From NCBI RefSeq assembly GCF_003858395.1, contig NZ_QWEV01000005.1, forward strand, positions 124,001 to 188,000: 64,000 nucleotides of DNA. Direction: 5' to 3'. The first letter of the stretch is position 1. Each line of letters begins with the position of its first letter. The position numbers and the translations under genes are program-made. This document shows positions 52,941 to 63,876 of this stretch, piece after piece. This DNA comes from Acidipila sp. EB88 (GTDB lineage: Bacteria > Acidobacteriota > Terriglobia > Terriglobales > Acidobacteriaceae). The notes under the pieces were generated by a model that saw only the letters and a program-made list of their open reading frames with translations, was not told the DNA's origin and did not search any database.

Positions 52941-54938
52941 TTGCGACCTGCCACCGGGGCGCTTGTTGCCTGTTGTCTGCTCGGTACAGCACTGACCGCC
53001 CAGCCCCAGACTCAGTCCGAGGCAGTCAGTGCGCCCGCGCCGCCGCAGGCTGCCACGAGCCAGACCGCAGTCACCGCCGCGAACCAGATACTGGCCGCGG
53101 CGGGAGGTGTACGCAGCCAGTCTCCCGCGATGCCACCGAACGCCCCGAAACCGGCCAGCGCCCGCGATCGCGAGCGGGCGCGCCACTTCTACCTGGAAGG
53201 CGCCAAGGCCATCGAGGACAAGCGTCTCGACCTCGCGGCAGAAAACTTCGGCAAGGCGGCCGCCCTCGATCCGTCCAACGCTGACGACGAGGCAGCGCTC
53301 GCAATTGCCCGCGACAATTACGCCACGCAACTCATGCAGGAGGGCCTCAAGGCCCGGCTCAAGGGCGACGATGCTACCTGGCGCGCGCGTCTGCGCGCTG
53401 CCGCCGAGCAGGACAGCCGCAATCCGCTGGTCATTGAACACCAGCATGACCTGGCCGACGACAACGCCTCCCGTGAGCCGGCAACGCTGCAGCCGGCCAG
53501 GAGTGATGCCGGTCCGCTGGTCGAGCTCGCCCCGAAAGGCGACACGCAGAGCTTCCACCTGCTGCTTTCCCGGTCCGAGGTGCTCAAGCAGGTTTTGTCC
53601 GCCTACGGCGTTGCGCCCACGGTAGACGCGTCGGTGACCGGCGCCGGCGGCGACCGCGTGCACTTCGACGCCGACGATGTGACCTACGCCCAGGCGGAGC
53701 AGATGGTCACGCTGGCAACCAACACGTTTTTGGTTCCGCTCGATCCACAGCGCGCACTGCTGGCGCTCGACACCAAGGAGAACCGCACCAAATACGAGCG
53801 GGAAGCCTTTGAAACGATCTACCTGCCCGGCCTGACCACCGCGGAGCTTTCCGACGTGGGCAACATCGCGAAAAACGTCTTCGAAGCCACGCAGGCCAAC
53901 GTGCACGAGTCCAGCAACACGCTCACCGTGCGCGCGCCGGGTCTGCGCATGCGCGCCTTCAACCACGAGGTGAACGAGTTGCTGGCCGGTCGCAGCGAGA
54001 CGATGCTCGACGTGGATGTGTACGAAGTCCAGAGCGAACGGATGGCCAACGAGGGCGTGCAGCTGCCGCAGACCACCAGCATCTTCAACGTGACCTCGGA
54101 AGTAAACAGCCTCATCTCGAGCAATCCCACGCTGGTGCAGGAGATCATTTCGAGCGGTCTGGCAAGTCCCGGCAACATTGAAGAGATCGCGCTGGCGCTG
54201 GTGCTGTCCGGCCAGGCCGGCACTACCCTGCTTTCGCAACCATTCGCGTACTTCGGCGGCGGCATCACCACGACCGGACTGACCCTGGCCAGCGGGTCCG
54301 CCAATGCCCTGCTCGCCACCTCGGAAACCCGGATGCTCGACAAGATCCAGCTCCGCTTGCTGGACCAGGAAGAAGGCACGATCAAGATCGGCGAGCGCTA
54401 CCCGATCGTGACGTCCTCCTACTCAAACCTCGCCACGGGTTCCACCAGCATCGCGGGCATCACCTCCGCTGGGCTTTCCAACACGCTGCAGAACCTCGGG
54501 GTCAACCTCGCGTCGCTTACCTCGGCGGCCAGCGCAAGCGTGCCCCAGGTGCAGTACCAGGACATCGGCCTGACCCTGACCGCGACCACGCGCGTCGAGC
54601 AGGGTCGGGGCATCTCGCTGAAGCTGCGACTGCAGCTCTCGTCCCTGAGCGGCCAGACGCTGAACAGCAACCCCATCATCAACAACCGCGAAAGCAACTC
54701 CATCCTCAACGTAAAGCCGGGCGAGAAAACAGTGCTGTTCAGTCTTCTTTCCGAACAGGAAAGTCACAGCCTCATCGGGCTGCCCTTTCTGAGCGAGATC
54801 CCCGGCTTTACCCTTGGCACCAACAAGACGACGGACCGCACGCGGGATAGCCTGATCATGATCATCACGCCGCATATTGTGCGACTCTCGCACACAAGCG
54901 CGCAGGGCGACCGCGTGCTGCTGCCGACGCACTCCTAG
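52941..54938 (+). CDS. Orphan secretin (GspD/PilQ-like)
   Basis: Outer-membrane secretin-type protein of 665 residues. A signal-like N-terminus (MRPATGALVACCLLGTALTA) is followed by a Gln/Ala linker, TPR-like helices (ARHFYLEGAKAIEDKRLDLA), N-domain segments (VHESSNTLTVRAPGLRMRAF, ETMLDVDVYEVQSERM) and the C-terminal secretin core. The core shows EEGTIKIGERYPIVTS, a GLTLTATTRV block and VKPGEKTVLFSLLSEQESHS. The start is TTG 52941, directly after the HAD stop. No gspE/F/G or pil genes lie in the window, so its export or pilus partner is elsewhere. A large Ser/Thr/Gly-rich insertion sits in the gate region. Confidence 0.86.
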   Translation: MRPATGALVACCLLGTALTAQPQTQSEAVSAPAPPQAATSQTAVTAANQILAAAGGVRSQSPAMPPNAPKPASARDRERARHFYLEGAKAIEDKRLDLAAENFGKAAALDPSNADDEAALAIARDNYATQLMQEGLKARLKGDDATWRARLRAAAEQDSRNPLVIEHQHDLADDNASREPATLQPARSDAGPLVELAPKGDTQSFHLLLSRSEVLKQVLSAYGVAPTVDASVTGAGGDRVHFDADDVTYAQAEQMVTLATNTFLVPLDPQRALLALDTKENRTKYEREAFETIYLPGLTTAELSDVGNIAKNVFEATQANVHESSNTLTVRAPGLRMRAFNHEVNELLAGRSETMLDVDVYEVQSERMANEGVQLPQTTSIFNVTSEVNSLISSNPTLVQEIISSGLASPGNIEEIALALVLSGQAGTTLLSQPFAYFGGGITTTGLTLASGSANALLATSETRMLDKIQLRLLDQEEGTIKIGERYPIVTSSYSNLATGSTSIAGITSAGLSNTLQNLGVNLASLTSAASASVPQVQYQDIGLTLTATTRVEQGRGISLKLRLQLSSLSGQTLNSNPIINNRESNSILNVKPGEKTVLFSLLSEQESHSLIGLPFLSEIPGFTLGTNKTTDRTRDSLIMIITPHIVRLSHTSAQGDRVLLPTHS

Positions 54939-54967
54939 CCAGGTGCCGCGCCGAATCAAACCCGCTG

Positions 54968-56638
54968 CTACACCTGCGCCTTGGCCGCGATCGGGAAGCG
55001 GCGGCCCATGCCGAATGCCTTTTCCGTGACCTTCAGGACCGGCGCGGCCTGCTGGCGCTTGTACTCGCTCCGCTCCACCAGCTTCAACACCCGCGCCACT
55101 TCCTTCCGGTCGAGCGCCGTCGCCTCGGCGATCTCGTCGGCGGTCTCGTAGTGCTCCACATAGGCGGCAAGCACCGGGTCCAGGTGCTCGTAGTCCGGCA
55201 GCGAGTCCGAGTCCAGCTGGCCGGGTCGCAACTCGGCCGAGGGCGGCTTGGTGAGGATCGCTTCCGGGATGATCGCGCGCTCGCGATTGATGAAGCGGCA
55301 CAGCCGGTAGACCTCGGTCTTCATCACGTCGCCGATCACGGCCAGCGCCCCCACCATGTCGCCGTAGAGCGTGCAATACCCTGTGGCCATCTCGCTCTTG
55401 TTGCCGGTCGTCAGCACCAGGGCGTTCCACTTATTGGAAGCCGCCATGAGCAGCGTTCCGCGAATGCGGGACTGCAGGTTCTCTTCCGTGAGGTCCGCCG
55501 CCGCGCCATCGAACAGGGGCGCAAGCGCGGTGGTGAAGCTGGCAAACATGGGCGCGATCGGCACCAGTTCGAAACGAATGCCGAGGTTGCGGGCAAGCTC
55601 CCGGCTGTCGTCAATGGAGCCGGTGGACGAGTAGTCGCTGGGCATGCCGATGCCGATGACATTCTCCGCGCCAAGCGCCTGCACCGCAATGGCCGCCACC
55701 AGCGCCGAGTCGATGCCGCCGCTCAGGCCGATCAGCACCTGCCGAAAGCCGCACTTGCGAATGTAGTCACGCACGCCCATCGCCAGCGCTTCCACCACCA
55801 GGCCATCCTCATCGTCGATCGCCGGGCGAATCATGCCGGTCTCGGTGGCAGTATCGAAGAAAACCATGTCCTCGACGCACGACAGCGCACGCGCCGCGAC
55901 CTCGCCCCTGCGGTTGAGCGCGAGGCTGGTACCGTCAAACAACAGGCTGTCGTTGCCGCCTACCTGGTTCACCATCACCACCGGCCGCTCGTAGCGGCGG
56001 GCGATGGCAGCGAGCATCGCTTCGCGTGTGGCATGCTTGCCGCGCCAGTACGGCGACGCCGAAATGTTGAGGATCAGCGATGGCGGTTCCGAACCCTGCG
56101 GCACCCCCCCGGACCGCATCAGCTCCTCGATGGGATCGACCTGGTAGCGGCGCGTCTCCCAGAAGCTCTTGTCGTTCCATGCGTCTTCGCAGATGGTGAT
56201 GGCCACGCGCTCGCCTGCGATCTCAAAGACCTGCTGTGCCGTGGCGGGGGCGAAGTAGCGCTGTTCGTCGAAGACGTCGTAGAACGGCAGCAGGCGCTTG
56301 CTTTGCACAAACGCGACCGTGCCCTCGCTCAGCACCGCCGCGGAGTTATACACGTGCTTGCCGGTCGAGAGGGGCGCGGGCGAAGGATAGCCGCACAGCA
56401 CCGTGATGCCAAAGGCCGCAGCGCCCTGCGCAAGCTCCTCAAGAACCTGCTGGGCGCGCTCAACAAATGCCGGCTTCTCCAGGAGGTCGGCCGGCGGATA
56501 CCCGCAGATCGACAGCTCGGGAAAGATCACGAGCTCGGCATCCGCATGCGCGGCGCGCTCCACAAAGCGAAGCATGGTAGTTAGATTTCCGGAGAAATCG
56601 CCGACCGTGGGGTTGATCTGGGCAAGCGCGATCTTCAC
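54968..56638 (-). CDS. nadE: Glutamine-dependent NAD+ synthetase
   Basis: Amidates nicotinate adenine dinucleotide, last step of NAD synthesis. The N-terminal nitrilase-type glutaminase has its Glu/Lys/Cys triad in VIFPELSICGYPP, SKRLLPFYDVFDEQ and ITICEDAWND. The C-terminal synthetase has the P-loop-like LIGLSGGIDSALVAAIA and TTGNKSEMATGY. About 556 residues. The start is GTG 56638: there is no Shine-Dalgarno, but TACACT lies exactly 6 nt upstream, so a leaderless transcript is likely. The longer frame to 56725 overlaps mlaF and lacks homology. Confidence 0.95.
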   Translation of the reverse strand: MKIALAQINPTVGDFSGNLTTMLRFVERAAHADAELVIFPELSICGYPPADLLEKPAFVERAQQVLEELAQGAAAFGITVLCGYPSPAPLSTGKHVYNSAAVLSEGTVAFVQSKRLLPFYDVFDEQRYFAPATAQQVFEIAGERVAITICEDAWNDKSFWETRRYQVDPIEELMRSGGVPQGSEPPSLILNISASPYWRGKHATREAMLAAIARRYERPVVMVNQVGGNDSLLFDGTSLALNRRGEVAARALSCVEDMVFFDTATETGMIRPAIDDEDGLVVEALAMGVRDYIRKCGFRQVLIGLSGGIDSALVAAIAVQALGAENVIGIGMPSDYSSTGSIDDSRELARNLGIRFELVPIAPMFASFTTALAPLFDGAAADLTEENLQSRIRGTLLMAASNKWNALVLTTGNKSEMATGYCTLYGDMVGALAVIGDVMKTEVYRLCRFINRERAIIPEAILTKPPSAELRPGQLDSDSLPDYEHLDPVLAAYVEHYETADEIAEATALDRKEVARVLKLVERSEYKRQQAAPVLKVTEKAFGMGRRFPIAAKAQV

Positions 56639-56682
56639 TGTTTCAGTGTAGCAACGCGCCCAGGGCGAGTCGCGCCGCAGCC

Positions 56683-57636
56683 TCAGCCAGGCAGCACAAG
56701 CTCGTCCAGCTCCAGGAACTGGCACAGGATCTCGTCGTCCGACGCCTTCATCTCGTCGATGGTGCCGAAGAAGCGCGCCTTGCCCTCATGCAGAAACAGC
56801 ACGCGGTCGGCGAGTCGCTGCGCAAAGCGCATGTCGTGCGTCACCACGATGGAGGTGAGCTTGAGCTGGTACTTGAGCTTCTGGATCAGGTCGCCCATGA
56901 GCTTGGCAATCAGCGGGTCCACCATCGTTGTGGGCTCGTCGTAGAGGATGGCTTCCGGCTGCGCGGCAAGCGCCCGCGCGATGGCGACCGAGCGCTTCAT
57001 GCCGGTCGAGAGTGATGAAGGCAGCTCGTCCGACTGACCGGTAACCCCCACCATTTCGAGCAGCCCCGATACGATCTGCTGGATCTGGTCCTCGTCGAGG
57101 TGCTGGTTCTCGCGCAGCGGAAACGCCACGTTCTCGCGGATCGAGAGCGAGTCAAACAGCGCCCCGTTCTGGAAGACCATGGTGACCTTCTTGCGAATGG
57201 CCTGCATCTGCTCTTCGTCAAAGTCGATGATGTCTTCCCCGGCAACCAGGATGCGCCCGCTGTCCGGCTTGTAGAAGCCCATCAACTGCTGCAGCGAGAC
57301 AGACTTGCCCACACCCGAGCGTCCCAGGATGCACAGCGTTTCCCCGGCGTTGACGAAGAAGCTCACATCCTTGAGCACGTGGAAGTCGCCGAAGGACTTC
57401 GAGACATGGTCGAAGGCGATGTACGGCTGCTGCTCCTGGTGCGCGGTGGTCTGCTGCCCGGTTTCTTCGCGGATCTGCTGGTCGTCCGGCGCCGGCTCGT
57501 CCACCAGCTTCTCGATGTATTCAAAGCCTTCGGGAAGATGCTCCAGGTCAACCTTGGGCGACGCCTCGGCGGTGGCATCGCTTTCGGGTTCGGTGCTGCC
57601 GGGTTTGTTCTCAGGCTCAGTGTTGGGTTCGGTCAT
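56683..57636 (-). CDS. MlaF-like ABC transporter ATPase
   Basis: ATPase predicted for phospholipid or solute transport between membranes with an MlaE-type permease, 317 residues. An acidic N-terminal extension of about 70 residues (Glu/Pro/Thr-rich) precedes the ABC domain. Walker A is GRSGVGKSVS, the Q-loop VFQNGALFDSLS, Walker B AILYDEPTTMVDP, and the H-loop VTHDMRFAQRLADR. The signature reads LSTGMKRSVAIARAL instead of the usual LSGGMRKRVALARA. The ATG overlaps the mobA stop (ATGA). No mlaE or mlaD gene is adjacent. Confidence 0.9.
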   Translation of the reverse strand: MTEPNTEPENKPGSTEPESDATAEASPKVDLEHLPEGFEYIEKLVDEPAPDDQQIREETGQQTTAHQEQQPYIAFDHVSKSFGDFHVLKDVSFFVNAGETLCILGRSGVGKSVSLQQLMGFYKPDSGRILVAGEDIIDFDEEQMQAIRKKVTMVFQNGALFDSLSIRENVAFPLRENQHLDEDQIQQIVSGLLEMVGVTGQSDELPSSLSTGMKRSVAIARALAAQPEAILYDEPTTMVDPLIAKLMGDLIQKLKYQLKLTSIVVTHDMRFAQRLADRVLFLHEGKARFFGTIDEMKASDDEILCQFLELDELVLPG

Positions 57637-58394
57637 TGTGCGTCTCCGCCCTCTGCGGGTACTGCTGCAATCGATGCGTGCAAGCCATGACCGGTGCAGC
57701 CGGGCACAAAGCTTTGCACTCCAGGGTCACTGGCGCTTACGATGCGCTGCCAGTCTTCGGGCGTGTTGGCGTTGGCGAACCACGCGTGCGTAAAGCTCAT
57801 GGGACCGGCAGCCGGCTGCTCCTGGTGCGTGGCCGCAAGCGCCTCCACCCGGAAACGATCGAAGCGGTCCAGCGGTACCAGCGACTCCAGCACGCGCATG
57901 ATCTTGCGATCTTCGCGGGCCAGCGCCTCGGCAAAACCGGCCGCCAGGCTGCTGTGGTACACCGCGCACAACGGCTGCGGACGCCCCACCAGGTACGGCA
58001 CCGTGGCCAGGGCGCCGGTACAGAGCGCCCGCTGCCACAGTTGTTCCAGCAAAGCAGCCGGCAACAGCGGCAGGTCCACCGCGACGAACAGCACCGGCTG
58101 CGCGGGCAGCGAAGCCAGCGAGCGCAGGGCGGCTTCCATTCCACCCAGCGGGCCACACTCTTCAAACGCATCCGCAACCACCGGCGTGCCAAATGGCGGC
58201 AACGCGCCTGCGCGGAGACCCGCGACGGCCGCAGCAAAACCCAGCGCGCGCAGCCTGCGTACCCCGTGCTCCAGCAGCGTCACCCCGCCCAGCAGCAACT
58301 GCGACTTGTCGCGCCCCATGCGGCTGCTCTGGCCGCCGGCCAGAACAAAGGCGCGCGGCTGCGGCAGGTCGGCAGGCTCCGGGGCGGCGATCAG
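57633..58394 (-). CDS. mobA: Molybdenum cofactor guanylyltransferase, probable CTG start
   Basis: Attaches GMP to Mo-molybdopterin to form the MGD-type cofactor. The nucleotide-binding motif FVLAGGQSSRMGRDKSQLLL is intact only if translation begins upstream of the ATG at 58319, which lies inside the motif. In that frame there is no ATG, GTG or TTG between a stop near 58434 and 58319. CTG at 58392-58394 overlaps the dipeptidase stop as CTGA, the same coupling pattern used by its neighbours, and is my proposed start (253 residues). The GLGGMEAALRS-like block (CGPLGGMEAALRS) and VDLPLLP are further family motifs. The C-terminal part is longer than in typical MobA. Confidence 0.85.
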   Translation of the reverse strand: MIAAPEPADLPQPRAFVLAGGQSSRMGRDKSQLLLGGVTLLEHGVRRLRALGFAAAVAGLRAGALPPFGTPVVADAFEECGPLGGMEAALRSLASLPAQPVLFVAVDLPLLPAALLEQLWQRALCTGALATVPYLVGRPQPLCAVYHSSLAAGFAEALAREDRKIMRVLESLVPLDRFDRFRVEALAATHQEQPAAGPMSFTHAWFANANTPEDWQRIVSASDPGVQSFVPGCTGHGLHASIAAVPAEGGDAQ

Positions 58395-59823
58395 CCTGCC
58401 ACCCCGAACCCTGCCGCGTTGTGTTCCGCGCCGAGAGCCTCGAAGAAAACGATCAGGGTCTCAATGCCGAGGTGAAAATTGCGGATGTTGAACTTCTCAT
58501 TGGGCGCGTGGAGGTTATCGTCCGGCAGTCCAAACCCCATCATGACCGAGGGAATCCCGAGGCAGCGCTCGAAGTCGCCAACCACTGGGATCGAGCCGCC
58601 TGAGCGCACAAACACCGGTTCGACCTGCCAGATCTGCTTCAACGCAGCCACGGCGGCCTGGATGTAGGGGTTGTCGGTGCCGATCACCGCGGCTTCTCCC
58701 GCGTGGATCAGGCGGACCTCTACCGACACACCTTTAGGGGTGAGCGACTCGATGTACTCCTTGAGCCGCGCAAACGTTGTCATCGGCTCCATTGGAGGTA
58801 CCAGCCGCATGGAGAGCTTGGCCGTCGCCCGGGCGGGGATCACCGTCTTGGCGCCCGCGCCGATGAAGCCGCCGGGCATTCCATGGATCTCCAGCGTGGG
58901 CCGCGCCCAGGTGCGCTCCATCACCGAGTAGCCGGGCTCGCCCACCAGCGACGTCGCCCCGATCTCGGTCGCGAGGTAGTGGACCTCATCAAAGGGCAGG
59001 CGCGCCCATGCAGCAAGTTCGTCCGTCGACGGGGCTTGGAGCCCGTCATAGATGCCCGGGATGAGGATGCGGCCGTCCTGGTCCTTGAGTTGCGCAATGA
59101 TCTGCGCCAGCGCAAAGAAGGGGTTCGGCGCCGCGCCGCCATACATGCCGGAGTGGAGATCGGTGCGCGCGCCGCGCACTTCGACCTCGGTGTAGATCAT
59201 CCCGCGCAGCCCCACGCACAACGTCGGCAGGTCGGGAGCAAACATCTCGGTGTCCGAAACCAGCGCAAAGTCGGCCTCGACTTTCTCCGGGTGGCTCCGC
59301 AGGAAAGCAGCGATCGACTCGCCGCCAACCTCCTCCTCGCCCTCGAGCAGGACGCGCACGTTCAGCGGCAGTTGCCCTCCGCCAGCCGCAAACAGCGACT
59401 CCAGCGCCTTGACGTGCATGTACATCTGTCCCTTGTCGTCCACCGCTCCCCGGGCGTAGAGGTTGCCGTCGCGCTCGCTGGGTTCGAAAGGAGGCGTGTG
59501 CCACTCATCCAGCGGGTCGGGCGGCTGCACATCATAGTGGCCGTAGCACAGCACGGTAGGCTTGCCCGGCGCATGGAGCCAGTCGGCCAGCACCAGGGGA
59601 TGACCGGTTTGCCCGCCGGGCAGCGCCACCTCAATCAGTTCCACGTGCTCCATGCCGATGCGGGCAAGCTCCGCGGCAAGCACCTCGGCGGTGCGGCGCA
59701 CATCCCCCGGTGCTCTGGCAGGGTCGAGACCGAGGGGATGCGCAGCAGCGCTTTCAGTTCCTCGAGAAAAGGGGCCTGGTGACTGCGAGCGAAGGCGACG
59801 GCAGCAGAAGATGCTTGGTTCAC
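58391..59823 (-). pseudogene. M20-family dipeptidase with an apparent frameshift near residue 36
   Basis: Zinc aminopeptidase/dipeptidase of the CNDP/DapE-like M20 class. All metal and catalytic motifs are in the main frame: CYGHYDVQPPDP, YARGAVDDKGQMYMH, LLEGEEEVGGES, VSDTEMF and NLHAPNEKF. The family N-terminus is in a different frame upstream: from GTG 59823 it reads FLEELKALLRIPSVSTLP, then near 59716-59718 the homology jumps frame to RAPGDVRRTAEVLAAELARI. One nucleotide missing in the CC run after CTG restores a continuous protein of about 477 residues. It may be a real mutation, an assembly error or programmed slippage. A shorter protein from GTG 59701 would keep the catalytic residues. 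The stop overlaps the mobA start. Confidence 0.72.
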
Positions 59824-59922
59824 GGGATCATGCCTCGGTTCTGGATCAGGAATGGCGACGAGCTGGAGCCAGCGAGTCCGCCATGACACAACGGCGAGCT
59901 TCGAGTGCCAGGCAGAGAGTGT

Positions 59923-60255
59923 CTAGTAACGAGACACGGCCGGGTCAACCCGGGACGACCAGGCATCGATGCCGCCGGCCAGCGACTGTGCCTGCTCAAA
60001 GCCCTGGTTGCGCAGCCACACTGCCACGTTGAGCGAACGGACGCCGTGGTGACACACCGCAATAATGCGCTGATCCGGGTCAAATTCGCTGTGTGCGCGC
60101 GAAGGTATATCCCCCATGGGCACGTTCACGCTACCATGGAGAGCGGCGACTTCGACTTCCCAGGGTTCACGCACGTCAATCACCGTAAATGGGGTGGCTC
60201 GCGTATCCTGTCGGAGAGCAGCAAGCGCTTCGGGTTCAATCTCGTAAGGCAGCAT
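59923..60255 (-). CDS. Single-domain rhodanese
   Basis: Sulfurtransferase-like protein of 110 residues. The active-site loop is AVCHHGVRS with Cys68; VIDVREPWEVEVAALHGSVN and GFEQAQSLAGGIDAWS are the family blocks. Whether it acts on thiosulfate or carries persulfide cannot be told. No Shine-Dalgarno is evident before ATG 60255; TATCCT lies 7 nt upstream. It is divergent from the NtrC-type regulator. Confidence 0.92.
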   Translation of the reverse strand: MLPYEIEPEALAALRQDTRATPFTVIDVREPWEVEVAALHGSVNVPMGDIPSRAHSEFDPDQRIIAVCHHGVRSLNVAVWLRNQGFEQAQSLAGGIDAWSSRVDPAVSRY

Positions 60256-60463
60256 GACATCTAGGATAAACCGCCCTTCCCCGGGGCCGTTCGCAGAGCT
60301 TTAGCCTGATCGATGTCAGCTGTTCGCAACGCAGATTCGGCAATCTACCCGCCATCCGCCCGTTCCGAACAGGAACTTGCTGTACAGGCGCCAGGCCAGT
60401 CACACGCAGGCCGGAACGACTACTTCAAGTGCGGCCTGTGGCCGCAGACAGGATCATAAAGCC

Positions 60464-61900
<1,437 letters not shown>

Positions 61901-61980
61901 GAACCGGGGGACATCCGCGCCGCCGCCGCGTTTTCCGCAGCCGTTTGAAGCAGCGCCTGTCCCCGGATCCGCAGCACTCC

Positions 61981-63876
61981 ATGCGACTCAAAACCAAACT
62001 CGTGGCAGCCGTCACCGGCCTGGTTTTTCTGCTTGTCTCAGCCACCTCATGGCTGTACCTGTCGCGATCCATGCGGCAGTATATTGATCAGAGCTACTCC
62101 TCTACCGACATCATTGCGCATCAGGTGCTGTTCGCCACCCGCCAGGCAATCGAGCAGGGCGTCCTGCGTGGCACCATCGCCCCCAGTCTGCCTGCCGACC
62201 AGGTCGCGGCAACGCTGAGCCGCGACCCGGCGCTGAATGCGTTGATGGACTCCATCATCAGCTACTCGCCCACAACCTACGACATCACGGTCGCCGACAG
62301 CAGCAACATGGCACTGGTCAGCACCGACCCGCTGGTCACGGGGCACAAGCTGGCGTGGCGGCCCGACTACGGCAGGCTCCGCTATCGATCCCCGATCAAG
62401 ATTCTGCAGATCGTGTTTGGCAAACCGCGGGTCTATGACCTGCCGCTCATGCTCGAGCGCAACAGCCATCCCTTCGCCTCGGTGCACATCGGCATGCGCA
62501 CCAGCTTCCTGCTGCAGGTGTTCCGCCCCACACTGCTGAGCGCCGTAAGCTACACGGCGGCCGCGCTGCTGATCTCGCTGCTGGCCGCCGCGGTGGTCGC
62601 CTCGCTGGCGCTCGCGCCACTGGAGCAGATCAGCCGCAGGCTCGACGTCCTGAACGCCGAGGCAGCCGACGCGGCCGATACCCCGGCCGACCGGGTTGAT
62701 ACGCTGCTGCGGGTCTCGAGCAAGATCGAGCGCATCGGCGAGCGCATGCGCAATACGGAGGAAGTGTTCTCCGCGCTCAAGGAGAACCTCGACCAGATTC
62801 TCTCCAACCTGCAGGACGGCATGATGCTGTTTACGCGCGACTCCCGCGCCGTGCTGGTTTCGAGCTCGGTCGAGCGGTTCCTGGGTATTGAGCGGGAGCA
62901 GATGCTGGGCGCGCACGCGATCCAGATCTTCAGCCGCTCCACCCGGCTCGGGCGCATGGTGCGCGATGCCTTCCAGAACCGCACCTCCATTCCGCAGGCA
63001 GAGATCGAGATCGAAAGCGGCCGACGGATCCAGATTGCTCTGGAAATCATCCAGGACGAGCGCGAAAGCCTGGGTGCCCTGCTGACCCTGCATGACCTCG
63101 AATCCGTACGCGAGATCGAGAGCGAACTGGAGCTTTCCCGCAGGCTCTCGGCCATCGGCCGGCTCACCGGCGGCGTCGGCCATGAGGTAAAAAATCCCAT
63201 CAATGCCATCGTGGTTCACCTGGAATTGATGCGCAACAAGCTCACCAATCCGGACGGCGGCAGCGATTCCCCGGCCATGCGCCACCTGGATGTGATCCAG
63301 AGCGAGATCCAGCGGCTCGACCGCGTTGTGCAAACCCTGATTGATTTCTCGCGCCCGGTCGAGCTGAAACTCCAGGACGAAGACCTCCGCGGAATCACCT
63401 CCAACGTCCTGCGCCTTGCCTCTGCGGAGTTCTCCAGTCAGGACATACAGCTCGAAACCGTGTTGCCGCAGCGCGCCGTGATGGTCAAGGTGGATGCAGA
63501 CATGCTGCGCCAGGCCATCCTGAACATCGTGCTCAACGGCACGCAGGCAATGCCGGACGGCGGCACGCTGCGCATTTCGCTGACCGAGGAAGCCCGCTTT
63601 GCAGTACTGACAATCTCAGATACAGGCTCTGGCATAGCAAGTGAAGTTTTACCGCGTATTTTTGACCTATACTTCACTACAAAGCGTGATGGCAGTGGCA
63701 TCGGTCTCGCCATGTGCTACCGCATCGTCCAGCTTCACTCAGGAGTAATCGAGGTGGAGTCAGAACCCGGCCGCGGCACGCAGTTTCGGCTGCAACTGCC
63801 GTTGAGCCACAGCAACGAACGGGATACGAAGAGCGCATCGCAACCGGCCACGGCACTCAGGCAGGAAAGCGAATGA
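61981..63876 (+). CDS. Membrane sensor histidine kinase (NtrB-like, HAMP-PAS-HisKA)
   Basis: Sensor of the adjacent NtrC-type regulator, about 631 residues. It has TM1 at about residues 5-25, a periplasmic sensing region of about 160 residues, TM2 (SYTAAALLISLLAAAVVASL), a HAMP-like linker and a PAS domain (LQDGMMLFTRDSRAVLVSSS). The HisKA box GGVGHEVKNPINAIVVHLEL contains the phospho-His near 401. The HATPase has N and G boxes (QAILNIVLNGTQAMPDGG, ISDTGSGIA, GSGIGLAMCYRI). ATG 61981 is preferred; TTG 61945 is possible. Its stop overlaps the next gene as ATGA. Confidence 0.93.
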   Translation: MRLKTKLVAAVTGLVFLLVSATSWLYLSRSMRQYIDQSYSSTDIIAHQVLFATRQAIEQGVLRGTIAPSLPADQVAATLSRDPALNALMDSIISYSPTTYDITVADSSNMALVSTDPLVTGHKLAWRPDYGRLRYRSPIKILQIVFGKPRVYDLPLMLERNSHPFASVHIGMRTSFLLQVFRPTLLSAVSYTAAALLISLLAAAVVASLALAPLEQISRRLDVLNAEAADAADTPADRVDTLLRVSSKIERIGERMRNTEEVFSALKENLDQILSNLQDGMMLFTRDSRAVLVSSSVERFLGIEREQMLGAHAIQIFSRSTRLGRMVRDAFQNRTSIPQAEIEIESGRRIQIALEIIQDERESLGALLTLHDLESVREIESELELSRRLSAIGRLTGGVGHEVKNPINAIVVHLELMRNKLTNPDGGSDSPAMRHLDVIQSEIQRLDRVVQTLIDFSRPVELKLQDEDLRGITSNVLRLASAEFSSQDIQLETVLPQRAVMVKVDADMLRQAILNIVLNGTQAMPDGGTLRISLTEEARFAVLTISDTGSGIASEVLPRIFDLYFTTKRDGSGIGLAMCYRIVQLHSGVIEVESEPGRGTQFRLQLPLSHSNERDTKSASQPATALRQESE

